From Phycomyces blakesleeanus NRRL 1555(-) (lineage: Eukaryota > Mucoromycota > Mucoromycetes > Mucorales > Phycomycetaceae): 64,000 bases of DNA. Location of the stretch: positions 620,001 through 684,000 of the forward strand of contig NW_017265134.1 of NCBI RefSeq assembly GCF_001638985.1, written 5' to 3'. The notes below the pieces were generated by a model, which was given only the letters and a program-made list of their open reading frames with translations, was not told where the DNA came from and did not search any database. The first letter of the stretch is position 1. Every line of letters begins with the position of its first letter. The position numbers and the translations under genes were made by a program. Of the stretch, positions 17,617 through 30,780 are shown one piece after another.

Positions 17617-19849
17617 ATGGAGCTCAATCGTCGAAGAGCAACACCATGTAAAGGTAACTTTATTGTGCTTACTATTATCCTCTGTCAACTTATTCATAGA
17701 GAAAAAAATTAAACAAAAAAAAACAACTTAACAATCAAGAGTGCAGAAAACAGCGTCGAAAATGTGTATGGCAGACGAATTCTAAGATATGTGATCGATG
17801 TTACCGTTTGGATCGAAAATGCCTTTCAATCTGCGATTCAGTTGATACAAATTCAGAATCATCGTCATCAGAACAAGAAGAAAAGCCAATGCCTAACGAT
17901 AAAAAGCTTGAAGAGATGTACGAGCAAGTAATCCAGCTTGAGAAAAGCATAAAAGATCTCGAACTTGAATTGAATCAGAAAAAGTCGAAAGAAGCATATA
18001 TGTCTCCAGTGAGCTTGTTATCTGAATCAGATTTCGAGGATGATACCTTCAGTGTACAAAGCAACCAGCTGCAACTTTTTGATAAGCAAATTGTATCTTC
18101 CAACCCATCTAACAGCTCATCGCGCTTACCACAATATGAGTGGACACTAGGAATGGTGAATGGTCGATTGCAACTGTTAAGCGAAATCCATGACTATGAT
18201 GAGCTTTTAATGTACATGAGTGCCTCGTTAAGATACCTTTCGCCTTTTGGAGCCTCTTTTCACACTACATCCATCCTGTTCCAAACGAAGACACAGAACT
18301 CTTTTATGCCAAGAATGCTCAAACTTATGTCTAGTGCTACACCAACTAAAAACCGAAAACCCGTTGTACCCATCGGATTGGCACCCAACCCACGCACAAC
18401 CATTGATATCTTGGTCAATTCTTTTTTTCACTGTATTAATCAATACCTTCCGTTAATACATGAACCCTCGTTTAGAGAATACTACAAAAAACTTGTTGAT
18501 CCTCTTTCTTCTCCCATGACTACGGCTATATGCGCTAGTATGTGCAGCAGCCAATGTGGTCACCTTAACCTGCCGTATAAACTGAAACGAGATATGAGCG
18601 AATATTTCTACCAAATATCTAAAGATTCTCTTGGCGACATATTTGATGATCCTAACCGACGTTTGGAGACAGTAGTCACAACTAACTTACTGGCAGATTT
18701 CCTACTCAATATGATGCGACCACGCGAGGCGAGAAATTTGCTGTCTATATCCTTGCTAATCTGTCAAGATCTAGCGAGTTACTACAATTCTCCTGAGCGC
18801 ACTCTTATGGAAACAGCTTTATATAATAGACACTACAACGCTTCTAACATCCTCTGCCGAGTGGTGACATATATCATCGAACGCAGGGTAAACAAGAAAC
18901 GATTCATGCCAGTGCCACTATATCCTTTGCCTGGGGAATCACTTAAAACAGTGGCATACTTAGATGTATTTAACCGAATACTACGTTGGAACAACCACCC
19001 TTGCGTATTGCATTTTTTAGTAAGTCATATATCTAGTTATTTGTTAGAAAGAGATAAAAACAAGATTTAATAATTTATATGTTGCTTTTTAGGACCAAGT
19101 CAGACTAGTAGAAATGGGCCATGTCGGGGAACTCAACATTGAACATATCCTCGAGTTTGAACGAATAGTCAGCCTTTGGTGGAAAGAGCTCCCCGAGGAA
19201 CTTAAGATGTGCGATGATCCGTTTGGTCACGATGTTGAAAAACTTGTTCAAGAAAACAAAGTGGAACTACAAATAATGCTCATAACATTTTATCACATCT
19301 TCTTGTTTGAGGTCTATTCTTGCCTAGTACAGCCCAAGTTTGTTAGCTCCAACCCCACCGATGATTCCAACCAAAACATCAAAAAACTGATTCAAGAACG
19401 AGCAGTATCATTCTTATTGAAGAGCGCGAATTTTCTTGTTGAAGCATCAAAACAAATAAGGAAGCAGAGCTTCTTGTGCTTTTGTAAGAAACCTAAAAAA
19501 AAACATTTTTTTATGGTAAATTATCTAACATTTTTAAATATATTTAGTTACTTCTGAATTTATATTCCGAATAGTCGACACACTTTCTATGCTAACCGAG
19601 ATTTCTAAACCAAGTGCCACATTGGAAGCAAAGCGTATTCTTCGTAAAAGCTTAAAACAGTTGTATGATTACACTGATATATGCCATGACATCAAGGAGG
19701 TGCCTCGAAAACCATTTAACTTACTCTCGGACGAGAGCGATGAAAACATCATTCAATTATACGACTCTTTCTCAAATCCTCGTTTAGTATTGATGTACGA
19801 TCTAATAACATCTATTACTAAAGAATCAGGTTTAACGAGAGAAGATTAA
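17617..19849 (+). CDS. Zn2Cys6 (Gal4-type) transcription factor (669 aa)
   Basis: This is a fungal-specific DNA-binding regulator. Exons: 17617-17653, 17740-19019, 19093-19483, 19548-19849. The first exon is only 37 bases, and splicing it on completes the zinc cluster. The six cysteines fall at residues 11, 14, 21, 30, 33 and 40, spaced C-x2-C-x6-C-x8-C-x2-C-x6-C. An acidic linker (SSSSEQEE) and a coiled coil (about 65-100, KKLEEMYEQVIQLEKSIKDL) follow, the usual dimerisation element. Residues from about 200 on resemble the fungal 'middle homology' domain, with PRTTIDILVNSFFHCINQYLPLIHEPSF near its start (ends shown only). The target genes cannot be told from sequence. Confidence 0.9.
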
Positions 19850-20690
19850 TGTCTCTTAAAGACAATTTTTTCTGTTTTGTTTTTTTTTTCGCTTGGAATG
19901 TTTACAATTATTTATCATATATTTATAATCTTATCCATAATTAAATTGAATACTAGTATGTCAATTACCTGTAGCATTTAGCAAAACTATTCTGGCATTT
20001 GCCTCTCGATTTTCTTTTGTTAAATAAATATTGCGTATTCTACCTATATTCCTAGAATGTTTGTTCTGTTGGACAATAATTTATTTAGAAAGTTTTATTT
20101 AACGTGCATGTCTAATACTTATTACATTGGGAAAATATGGAATCCACTTTATGCTTAGTAAATACTCACAATGACTCAAATTTTATGCTGAAAATCCTTC
20201 TAATTTATAAATATTTATATTTATGCACGCTGTTAAATCTCGAGTTTTGATCTGGCTATATATTTTAATAACGATAACAATAGTAAAAGGCATTGACTAA
20301 GAAAGAGCTATAAATAATGACATGGCTTTTATAAATAAAGCTCATTATCCATTTTGTCCTGCTCAAGGTACATATAAGTAAACTGCTAATAAACAAAGCT
20401 AAAAATACTGAATATAATTAAATAATCCTTAGTTTTTATTATTGTTCTTTAGAAATCATTATTTTTATAATGTTCTCCACATGTTCCTAGCTTCTCAAGA
20501 ATCACCTTTTTTGGAAGCAACCAATAAATTCTTCATTTGATAACCTGATATTTTCTGAGATTTAACCAAAACTTTTTGCGTCATGAGAAACAAAGTCACG
20601 CATTTGCAACTCTGATTTAGGCTCTTTGTTGCCACTGCCTTTTTTTTGGGGGCGGTTTGCTTTTTCTTGAACCCAGAGCTATAAAATACC
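19850..20690. other. AT-rich spacer between the Zn2Cys6 factor and the Nab3-like gene
   Basis: I see only AT-rich sequence and a T-rich tract right after the stop at 19849. There is no open frame with a domain and no RNA gene. The right end serves as promoter for the gene at 20691. Confidence 0.5.
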
Positions 20691-23634
20691 ATGCAAAATA
20701 ACATCGATCCTCGAGTATCAATTAGCGAAAAAAGGAAGATGGCAAGTAATTCAGCTGGAAACGACTTCTCAATTACCCCTGGAAAATCATCAGCCGAGTC
20801 TCGTGAACTCCCCCAAACACATGTCAACTATTTCCCAGCTTCCAAGACAAATCGTGCAGGCGAAAAGAGGGAAAGACACCTGGAAGACCAAAACGATCGT
20901 AACGAATCCAACAAAAAACGCTCTAATCCACTCCCAATAACAGAACGTTTGAAAGGACAATCTGCCTCCCAAAAAAGCCTTCTTAATGGATCTCAAAAAA
21001 ATAATACACCTTCTGACCATCAAGTTGGAAAAGATAAGAACAATGACCGAAGACTTCCAACTTCTCGAATATCTAGTCCTCAAACACGAACATCCTCAAA
21101 CTCCAACACATTAACAGCCAAAGAAAGAGAAGCCTTAAAAGTAGATGCTAGAATGTTTATTCGGCAACTTCCAATCGACCCAAGCAAGAGAGACTTAATC
21201 GTCTTTTTTGAGAAGTACGGAAAAGTACTTGATGTATCACTCAAGGGAAACTATGGCTTCGTTCAATTTGATTCTCCAGAAGCATGTCGGTCCGCAGTCC
21301 GGGCTGAAAATGGGCGCCACTTTAAAGGCATTACTCTTGGTAGGTTCTTTACTTTTTTATTTTATTTTATATATATATATATATTCGTCCGTTTGGATTG
21401 TGTCCCTTTTCTTCTTTGTGGCATGGAAGTATCATTGGCATGATTTTGTATAGGTCAAACATTATGGTTGAGATAAATAGAAATATCTCCCATTTACTTC
21501 CAGTAATTCTTCCTTTTGGGAGTATCTGGGGATATCGAGCACAAATTTATTGAGTCTAGCATTCGCGAGATACATGTGAAACACTCGATTGATAATGATC
21601 ATGTCAATGAAATTAAGAGAATTGCACATCTCTTCAACCTTGCACTTCGAAACTTTCTGCCCTATTTACCTCTCGCCCTCAATCTACGAACAATGAGCCA
21701 ATTTGTTCCACTCATATTCTTTGCTTGCTCTTGACAGGCCTAGAAGTCTGCCGCCACAAACCTTCTGGTAAAGACGCTGAAAAGGTAGTCCCTAATCGCC
21801 ACAACAACCATCGCGGCGGAAGATCGCCCTCCTCAGAGCGCCGTAAACGCTCTCCCAGCAAATCTCCTCCCCCTAAAAGACGCGAAAACTTACATTCTGG
21901 ACAAAATCGTGATCACCAAGATAACTCCTCACGAAACAATTCTACTGGAAAGAGACGGGCCGAAAAAAATACAACTGAAGATACCTATGAAGACGCAACT
22001 TCTTACTCCAAGAGTGATACTTACAATAGTAAGGTCAGACGCATTGAAGATTTGTATCCTCCAGCATCCCCTAAGTACGATGTTCACTCCAACCCATACA
22101 TCACTACCCAGTACCGACCCGAGACCTTTGGCTTTGGTGTACGCACCGTTGGCCAATCTCGCTTTCCAGAAGAATACAAACCAAGTGTAAGACGCGAGCT
22201 TACTAGCTCTGGCTTTGTCACTGTGCGCTCTGAACCGTTCCCAGAAAACTATCCGCCTGTACAAAATGGAATGCCTTTCCAGGATCGTTCTCAGAACGAG
22301 TACCGACTTCAACATCTACAGCTAAACAATTTTCCCCTTCGAATGCCCCCCTTGCCTTCTCCAACCACCGAACGAAATGAACTCAGACAAACACCTAACA
22401 ACACCTCCCAAACTCATTCTCCTCGTCGTGCCACCAGCCCTCTTGCTGGCAACCAAGCAACTCCTTATCCCAATGACTTTGAAAGTAATACCCCTCTTGT
22501 GCAAGCAATTGTTTGGGGTGACGTCAACCACAACTTTGTGGAGTATATTCATATTGCATTCAAAGCTCAAGGAATCCCTATCCAAACCCGTTTCTTACAA
22601 TATGGAGTTGTTTCCCGTGATATTGTTATTAAGCAGATGATAATGGAGGGTGCCCGAGCAGTTCTCATCGTAGAACCTGATCAAGAAATCCAAGGCAAGG
22701 TATACCTACAAGTTTTCGAGCAGAGCGGTAGTACAGACACCAACAGTGTCCGTTTTGATGGTAAAGTATCCCCATTTAATAAGAATAAAGAAAGATATAT
22801 TTGATATATATGATAATGCTAATTTGTGAGAGAAATCGTATAGAATATGACAGCATTACTGTCAAAGATGCCATTATAATTCTCCATCGTGCCCTGCAAA
22901 ACTCTCCCTCTCACTCTCCACTTCCTGTGGTACCTCAAGCATACAATCGTAGCAAACAGCCTGCTACTCTTCCTACTGCTGTTGATAAGCTACCCGTTTC
23001 TTCACTGCAGCCAAACCACCTAGGTTTTGGTGGTATTCCCCACCTTCCCCAGTTTGCCCATCCTTCCGTTGTTAACAATCCTGAGCCTATCCCAGGCATT
23101 GCTACTGGAAACGTAAACGCCCTGGCAGCCTTCCTTACCTTGATGCAAAATGCAGCTGCCCAGACACCAGCAGCAGCTGCACCCCCTTCGGCCACTGCCC
23201 CTGATGCTCTTCAGCAGTTACTCGCTGCTTTTGGTGGAGCAAGTGCGCCCGCTTCTGCCCTCCCCTCTTCTTCTACGCAACCTTCCATCTGGGCTTCTGC
23301 ACTAGGCTTATTGGCCCAACAACAACCCCAACTCAATAACATTATGGGTGCTGCCAATCTCTTTAATGGCACAAACGCCCAACTCTTACAAAGCATGATG
23401 GCAGCTGCATCAAATCCCACCCAAAATATCCCCACCTCCTCCCATTACGAATCTAGCCAACAGAATTACCCAAACCCCAAACAATCCTCGCTTTCTATGC
23501 CTCATAATGGCAATGCCATGCTTGAAAGAGACGAGATGATTAGTAGATTGCAAATGCTGTCTCAATCAGTTCAACAATCCCACCGTGCCCAAGATAGTAC
23601 TCCCAAAAAAGAAACTAATAATAAGCGTGTATAA
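20691..23634 (+). CDS. Nab3-like nuclear RNA-binding protein (820 aa)
   Basis: Nab3 works with Nrd1 and Sen1 in termination and decay of non-coding RNA polymerase II transcripts. Exons: 20691-21339, 21738-22760, 22844-23634. Residues about 1-145 are polar. An RRM (about 150-225) follows, with RNP2 MFIRQL and RNP1 NYGFVQF, ending in the next exon with LEVCRHKP. Then come RS/KR-rich patches with an SPSSERRKRSPSKSPPPKRR-type segment. A conserved block (about 440-560) starts NTPLVQAIVWGDV and contains VQAIVWGDVNHNFVEY, VSRDIVIKQ and VYLQVFEQ, like the anticodon-binding-type domain of fungal Nab3 and NCOA5. The C-terminus is Q/A/P-rich. The 398-base first intron is unusually long here. Nab3 is the best match; an NCOA5-like protein is the alternative. 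Confidence 0.75.
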
Positions 23635-23826
23635 ATATTAAGGCATAAATAATGTGATTAAGATAGACAGTTTCTCATTCCACATCACATTTGGCCATTC
23701 TAAAGTAAAGTTTAATTAAGCAATGGATGTGGGTCGTGTGACCGCTTTTCACTTTTTGCGCCACACATTTTCATCATTTATGGAGAAAGAGAGAGAGGGA
23801 AAGGTTTCTCAAAAAGTGCATACATT

Positions 23827-25054
23827 ATGGCAGACGATAAAGAAAAGCAAGATCTGTTTGGGCTTGAGGCAGAAGATAGTGATGGTCATTCATCCCAAGA
23901 AGAAGAGGTTGAAGTGGTAGATAGTCGCTTCAAAACCATGCGATCTCGTACAAAGAAATCTCAAGCTGACGATGAAAGCGATCTCGACAGCGACGATGAC
24001 ATCTCTGACGACGGCAATGATGACATTTTTGGTGATGAGAGTGATGAATCTAAAGAGGAAGATACTGAGGAAGTCTCGGGTGAAATAAACGATAAATCAA
24101 GCAGCAAGACTGCATCAAAGAAAAAGAAAAAGATCAAGCCTTTGACACCCGAAGAACTCGAAAAATTTGAAAAGGAACAAAAAAAGATGGGTGTTTGCTA
24201 CTTGCCCAGAATTCCTCCCTTTATGAAACCAATGCGTGTAAAGGCCCTTCTTTCCGAGTATGCTGAGATTGGTAGAATTTATCTTCAGCCAGAAGGTAAA
24301 ATAGATAAATGAAACCGAAGAATAAGTTAGCAGAAACTATGGAAACCAGGATATTGAAGATGCTTTGGTATTTGTAGATCCCAAGATCACAGCACGTCGG
24401 AAAAAGTACGGAAAGAACAGAAGAGTTAACTATGTCGAAGGCTGGGTAGAGTTTAAGGATAAGAAGCGTGCAAAGACATTGTCTACATATTTGAACATGA
24501 AGCAAATTGGTAAAAAAAAATCACTGGGCTAATTTTAGTGAACACAGAAATAATTGCCCATATAAACTTACTTTGTGAAAAAAAACATAGGTGGAAAGAG
24601 AAAGAGCCATTACTACCATGATGTGTGGAACATTAAATATTTACCGAAATTCAAATGGACTCACTTGACAGAACAAATTGGTAAGATATAGATATATATA
24701 TATATATCTAAATGATTAAGTAACTGATATATTGTGATATTGTCTACAGCTTATGAAAGACAGGCACGCGAACAGAGACTCCGTGCTGAAATTGCCCAAG
24801 CAAATCGTGAAAATAAGACTTATATCCAGAATGTCGAACGATCTAAGATGCACAAGAGTATTGAAGAAAAGAAGAGAAAGCGTGGTGATGATGATGATGG
24901 AAAGACTGAGGTCTTGCGTAGATCATTCAAACAGAGAGAATTGGTGGAGCGTGAAGGAGACACTTCAGCAAAGGCTTTAAAAACTGGAAAGGCTGCCATG
25001 GATCGTGTGGATGATACCATGAAGAGTGTGCTCAGCAAGGTGTTTGGCAAATAG
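23827..25054 (+). CDS. ESF2: pre-rRNA processing protein ESF2/ABT1 (331 aa)
   Basis: This nucleolar RRM protein belongs to the small-subunit processome, helps the Dbp8 helicase and is needed for early 18S rRNA cleavages. Exons: 23827-24295, 24378-24509, 24591-24680, 24750-25054. The N-terminal third is acidic and Ser-rich, then Lys-rich (KKKKKIKPLTPEE). The diagnostic family block is MGVCYLPRIPPFMKPMRV and EIGRIYLQPE, then DPKITARRKKYGKN, YVEGWVEFKDKKRAK, WNIKYLPKFKWTHLTEQIAYE and the basic REQRLRAEI tail. The acceptor at 24376-24377 was chosen because it alone keeps the frame into DPKITARR. The gene follows the Nab3-like gene by 192 bases on the same strand. Confidence 0.93.
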
Positions 25055-25236
25055 AATCCATCGTAAATAGAATATTATAATAATAACAATAAATAGCCAA
25101 AAAAAAACTAAAAAAAAAACTGAAGACATTGTTTCATTGCATGTGTGTGTATAAAGTCTCTTTTAAGTAATCTAAACGTCGAGACTCAAGACAACAGTTG
25201 AATTTATTTGGAATATTAGTATTAAACTCAAGTTAA

Positions 25237-27463
25237 TCACCCTTTGTTGATAATGGCAGAAGAATATGCTATAGTAGTAGGATTTGCTCGGCATGTAGCC
25301 TCTCTCTCTTTTGTATGATTGATGCTTATTAGTCGCGTTATCCGACCAAAACATTTAGATTTTCCTTGGATAAATAAGAAGCGGGAATCTACACTTAGGT
25401 ATCCAGGTTCCTTCATGAAACGGAATACGCATATGCCTCTTTCTCCAGACGCTAATTCTGTTGTTTCTAACGATTGAGGTATTGATGGCTCGTTGGATAA
25501 GCAATCTGCTGCGGAAGGATTGTTATTCGATGCTATTTGTGGCTCAGTCGCTGTGTTTTTTCTTATAGACATAATTCGTGCTGGTTGCCGCACGGATCCG
25601 AGATGAACTAGGCCACAAGCACCTTTTGCGATACGCGTTTGATGATAAAGGACATTAAAATCTGCCTCAAACTCGAAAAAGCACTCTGGGGTGTCTGTGC
25701 CTAATACAAACATTCCTTTTTTGATGCAAAGCTCCTTTCGATCCGGGGAATATACTGCAAGCGTTGTTGTTTGTCCGCTAGAGGCATAGTGAACTGGCAT
25801 GCGATGTCTGTGCATTGAGCTAACCATTATATTTACAAAGTTTCCCTCGGAATCCGGGCCAAGGAAATAAGTTCGTGGTGTGCTACTGCCCCTGATATCA
25901 ATTGAACCTTTTTGAAGAACACCTCCAATGACAGCGCCTACATCTACATTTTTAAAAGAACAAAAAAACTGAGCTTATCAAATTCAAACCGCACAATTTT
26001 TTTTGGGTGTCTTGAGTGTACCTGGAAGTGAATAGACACTCTCGATCTGGAATTCTACTGGTCCCACCAGTAGTTTTTCATTGTTCTCCTTTGTGGGCTT
26101 GGGCAAAAGTTCAAAAAAATGCTCAAGATGACTAATATTTGTGTCCATGACATTAGACACTAAGAATATCGGAATTTTTGACCCTGTTGAGACCAAATCT
26201 GCTGCGCAACTAATGATGCTGTCTGTGTCTTGCACAACTACTGGTATCCTGTTGATCAAGGGGGACTTAAGAAGATAAAAAAGGGATCTAAGTGTGCGAC
26301 TAAGCTGATCTGGTGTAGCAGCATCTGTCTTTGTCACGACTACAAATACAGGAACGTGTAGCATAATTGCTAACAAAAGATGCTCTTGTGTCATATCTGT
26401 TATACGGCCTGCATTTCCAGAAACTACTAGGCATGCATAATCTGGTGCATAGCCCGTTAGACCAGATATGGTTGTCTTGAGATACTTGGGGTGTCCGCAG
26501 GTATCAAGAAGTGTGACAAGTTTTGAGCTTTGTTCACAGATCTGCTCCCAAGTACTGATGTTCATAGTCGCAAAATTTATGAGACTTCCCCCTGAGTCAT
26601 AACCGATAATTTCGTGTGCAATAGAAGATGTGTTTCCAGAAGCAATTTCATGTCGATGCCGCAGTAGGCTCATTCGTCCAACCCCGTTACCATTATCTCG
26701 CTCTCCATGGGCAATTCGACCTAGTAGCGTTGATTTTCCTGCATTTGAACCACCTACTATTGCAATACGTATATCCATAGGCCATCGTGAGTGAGTTGAG
26801 TTGTTCTTCTTGACAAGGGCTTCCACAACTCTGTTATCAGGAATAGACGAATGGAACGAAAATTCGGGATCGCCGAGTATAACCTCCCGTACTATATACA
26901 CATCGGCTTCTAATAAGCTAGCCATTTTTCTCAGAGTGCTCAATGATGTTTCCATTTCTTTAGACGAAAGACCTGTTCACCCAAAAAATTGGTTTGAGTA
27001 TGTTTTGCAACATAATCCAGATCTTTTTCTTTTTACCTATACAAGTGCCATCATCAGCTACACCTATTTCATATAGAGCCTCTCCATTTCCTTCAGATAT
27101 TCTAATGTGTATAGATGTGTATGCGTTAGTTAGTTGTGCCTATATGGAAGTATTCTTTCTCTATCTCTTACCGCCATTTTAGTTGAGTTACGAGCTGTTC
27201 TAGCCTTTGAGTGGTTGGTCCGATCAATTTTAACTATGTTGATAATGTATTTATCAGTAATATACACAGACATATGTATATATGTATATATATATATATG
27301 TGTGTGTGTATTGATTTGATTTGGTTTGAAGTGTGGTTGATAATGCGATATATTTTACTTTATATTCAACGTTGCCTTTGTGGTCGACTTCTGGGGGTAG
27401 GTTTCCTTGTGAAAAGCCGTTTGTCCAAAGAGAGTCAGAATATTCTTTGGTATCGTTTCGCAT
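25237..27463 (-). CDS. GTPBP1/GTPBP2-type translational GTPase (629 aa)
   Basis: This family resembles EF1A and eRF3 and acts in ribosome rescue and mRNA turnover. Exons from the start: 27463-27359, 27233-27172, 27101-27037, 26972-26022, 25943-25237. The N-terminus carries LPPEVDHKGNVEYKLKLI, then LEQLVTQLKWRISEGNGEA and YEIGVADDG, the hallmark of GTPBP1/2. The G domain has G1 GGSNAGKS (about 151-158), switch-region TSSIAHEIIGYDS, G3 as DTCGH (family usually DLAGH) and G4 TKTD. Beta-barrel domains follow, with FFEFEADFNVLYH and VHLGSVRQPARI. The C-terminus is short compared with animal GTPBP1. It converges on ESF2, with 182 bases between stops. Confidence 0.92.
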
Positions 27464-28148
27464 GCCTGAGTGAATTTTGAGATTAGTTAAAGAGAGAAAG
27501 GTTTAGTCATTGGCTTAATGGAATTCGGAAGGGAACTTTGCTTACTGCCTTGTTCTCTGATAGTGTGCCCATGTGGGTATCAATCGGAGCAAGAAAGTCC
27601 CACCGGTTCCCATTCCAAGCCAAGAGCTCAAAAACTCCCAATTTTGGTTGACCGTCACCTAGCTTTGGAACCTGTCTGGGCATGACACTCCAAATTGGTA
27701 ATGTAAAGAATGACGCTGAAAATCCCACCAGACAAATAAATAGTGGATTATACTTTTGCAACCAAACTTCTTAGGGATATTTTTTAAGAGTTGGTACACT
27801 ACTTTAGAGGATTGTAAGCCATCAAGAATAATATATTTAGCATCCTAATAAATAAATAAATAAATACACTGTTACATAAAGAAGTTGATTCTTTTTTTAC
27901 ATTGAATTTGACTTTTAAAATTATCTCATCCTAATTCCCAAAATCGCTCAAATTTTCTGCTTCACACAATTATAATGATTTATTGCAATAAAAATAATAA
28001 ATATATATAAAAATCTTGCTTGTGACTCTCCCCCCACCCCCTCTTTCTTCTCTCCTTGTCCCTAATCTCTGCCAAACCTTCTTTTTCTCCCCTCTTTTTT
28101 TTGTATTAAACAAAAAGACATAAAGCCCTATCTTACAGCCAATAATCA
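27464..28148. promoter_or_regulatory. divergent spacer between the GTPase and bZIP genes
   Basis: About 685 bases separate the two divergent starts. A minus-strand open frame (27507-27761) lies inside but begins at a TTG and has no recognised domain. The right half has a CT-rich tract (about 28025-28100) before the bZIP ATG, like other promoters in this window. Confidence 0.45.
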
Positions 28149-29767
28149 ATGACAGAACTTGCCTTTGAATACTTTGACCCTGAGTCTGAGCTATGCAACC
28201 TAGACGAAAACGGTCGTCCTATCCGACCACGTAAAAAGCCAGGGAGAAAGCCCAATCCTCCTACACCTGCCCAACGCAAGGCACAAAACAGAGCTGCACA
28301 GCGCGCATTTCGGGAACGTAAACGTAGGGAGATGCGAGAGACAGAATCGACTATGAAGAGGAGCGTCCATGTTTTAGATAGTGCAGCTAGAGAAACAAAA
28401 TTGTTGCGACAACGATTATCCGAACTATCATACGAGAACAAATATCTAAAGGGGGTCGTTCTCACCCTTAAATTGGCTTGTAAGGCTAATGGTGTGGAAA
28501 TACCAAAATTCTGGGATGCCGGAGAGCTGGACGACATGGGAGCAGAAAAACTGTTGCATTCAAAGTCCAAGGATATACCACAGGCCCTCGAATTTTTTTT
28601 AAATAATCACAAGCAAATAATTGGAATCCCTCCACTTCCGCTGTCATCATATGCTGCTGCTACTACTACCAGCGTCACCACTACCATGAATAATTCTATA
28701 AATACAAATACGGCTGCGGCTACAACCACTACATCTTTAAATCATAACAATCATTTCAATAGTAACCAAGGCCAATTTAATCTATCTCAAGAACAGGAAC
28801 ATACACTCTGGACACCTGCTGGCTTGTCATTAAATTTCCCGGACACTCCACCTCTGGACCTTTCCCAACCACTTGCCTTACACCCGTCCTTTTTCCAGGA
28901 TTATTATAATTCTATTACGTCCTCTTCTTCTTCCTTTAATCCTAAGGCTAGAGAATATAATGGCCGGCCACCTCCCGAGTGGCGTAAAACGCTCGAAAAT
29001 TTGGGTATACAAGTGCACGATGGAATGACTAATATGGAAGACGATCAATCCTTATCGTCCAAAGATACGAATACGACGGATGCATTGGATGATATGTGGG
29101 TTGACCCTGCAACAGGGCTTTCACGTACAGTTACCGAAAGCCCAACACCTAATTCCCCAGTTGAAGAACCTACTCGACGAATCTTTCCTCCAATGACAGC
29201 AATACAAGCATTAGAATTCATCGAAAATACAATACAGCCTGATGAACTTCAAACTCGTTCTTTATTCCAACCCAGTAAGATGTTTTGCTATTGTTACTGT
29301 ATTAAAGTGCTTTATCTATATAGCTATATATATATATCTCTGTGTGTGGGTATATACATGTATGTATATTTAATTTATTTGAACAATGATTATTTGTAGC
29401 TGAATTGCAACGCATGATTCCTCACGATTCTCGTATAGACGTCATCCCTGGAGCGTCTATGCGTGATCTCATGATAATATACCAGGATTTCTACGATGCG
29501 GACCAAATGTTTAAGATGGTCATTGACTCAGCTTTGTTCCTTGGTGGTGACCTCGGGAATTTGGATGCTTGGATGGTAGGACCATCGTTCCTTGAGAGGT
29601 ATTGGTTCTTGTGCTCATTCCAGATTGGAGTAATCCGCCTCGACAATTCCGCCAATTATGCTATCAAGATAGCGAAGAATATGATAAATCTACTGTTGAC
29701 TGAACGGAAAAATATGTACTTGCATCGAGATCTATTTGAGGATTGTTTCCCGCCTTGTACAATCTGA
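28149..29767 (+). CDS. Yap/Pap1-type bZIP transcription factor with DUF3425-like tail (497 aa)
   Basis: This is a fungal stress-type bZIP regulator. Exons: 28149-29274, 29400-29767. The basic region NRAAQRAFRERKRR is at residues 47-60, with the Yap-specific NxxAQxxFR signature, followed by a leucine-zipper helix (about 75-110). The middle is N/T/S/A-rich, including an N- and T-rich stretch at about 170-210. The C-terminal part (from about residue 375) reads LQRMIPHDSRIDVIPGASMRD, then DLGNLDAWMVGPSFLERYWFL (ends only). It resembles the DUF3425 domain paired with bZIP in many fungi. No cysteine-rich redox domain of the Yap1 kind is visible, so an oxidative-stress role should not be assumed. 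Confidence 0.9.
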
Positions 29768-30780
29768 TTACTTTATTGGCGAATAAAGCACAACCAACGC
29801 TAGTAACTTTGAAGTATATGTATATGTATGTTTTATATTTACACTTATTTTTGTAGTCGTGTTTGTATACACATTTGATGAATAATTATAGATAATAATT
29901 GTCGTATTCTGGTACTCTGGTACTCTGGCATTCTGGTATTTGTACATAGATAAAGATATTAAATATATAAAACAAATAAAAAAAAATTATTACAAAAGAG
30001 GAATATTCAAGTGCAATGTTCTTTTTTCGATCTTCAGGAAGAACCCTTTTTTTCTTGAAAGTTAGAGGGTTAAATACCAAATTCTGGTCTTTTTCTTTCT
30101 TTTTCTTACAATACCAATTTGAAAATAAGCGCTTAATTACTATCGCAAAAATAATAGTTTGGTAACATTTTATTTTACTTTTGAAACAATAGATAATATA
30201 AATATATATTATATATATATATATTAAAAGTATTGCTGTTTAATTTTAGCCAATAATGGTTTTTATTATTTGGTTTGTACTAAAACAACTTGACAGTTGT
30301 ACATCCAAGAAATATCTACATCGCCGCACTTGGAATTTTAATTATACTTCTCCCTCAATAATGAAAGTGCCAGTAAATTTCTGCTGTCATGAATAATAAG
30401 TCATAATTTGAATATTATATATCAACAAAAGAAAAGAAAAAAAAAAGCAATTGAACACTGCTATTTTTTGTATAAATATATATGTATATATGAATGTACA
30501 TATATAGGCATATACATATATGTGGGTGTAGAATAAATGAATAAATAAAACAAATATTTAGATTGTCTGAACGTGGTTTTCAAGGCACACCTGTCTGTGT
30601 GACCTCGTTCAGATCTGATTCTTTTTTTTTTTTTTTTAATTTGACTTACAGCACAGAACTAATATTTTTTACGCTCTATTTCTATCCCCATATTTACCTA
30701 TACCTCTCCTTTTGTGTGCGTGTGTGCGTGTGTGTTTGTAGTTCTTGTGTGCGTGTTTTTTTTCTGTAATTAAAGTCAGG
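29768..30780. other. AT-rich spacer upstream of the CAS1-like gene
   Basis: This holds a short GGTACTCTGG-type repeat (about 29908-29935), TA-dinucleotide runs (about 30190-30230) and a T-run at 30622-30637. No gene is seen. The TG-rich tract at about 30712-30755 ends 25 bases before the ATG at 30781. Confidence 0.5.

Noticed and set aside
21929..22585. Minus-strand open frames opposite the Nab3-like gene
   Set aside because: Shadows of the coding strand; no family match, no introns or start context.
27507..27761. Minus-strand open frame of 84 codons between the GTPase and bZIP genes
   Set aside because: It starts with TTG, has no recognised domain, and does not splice in frame to the GTPase first exon, whose LPPEV...NVEYK reading is well supported.
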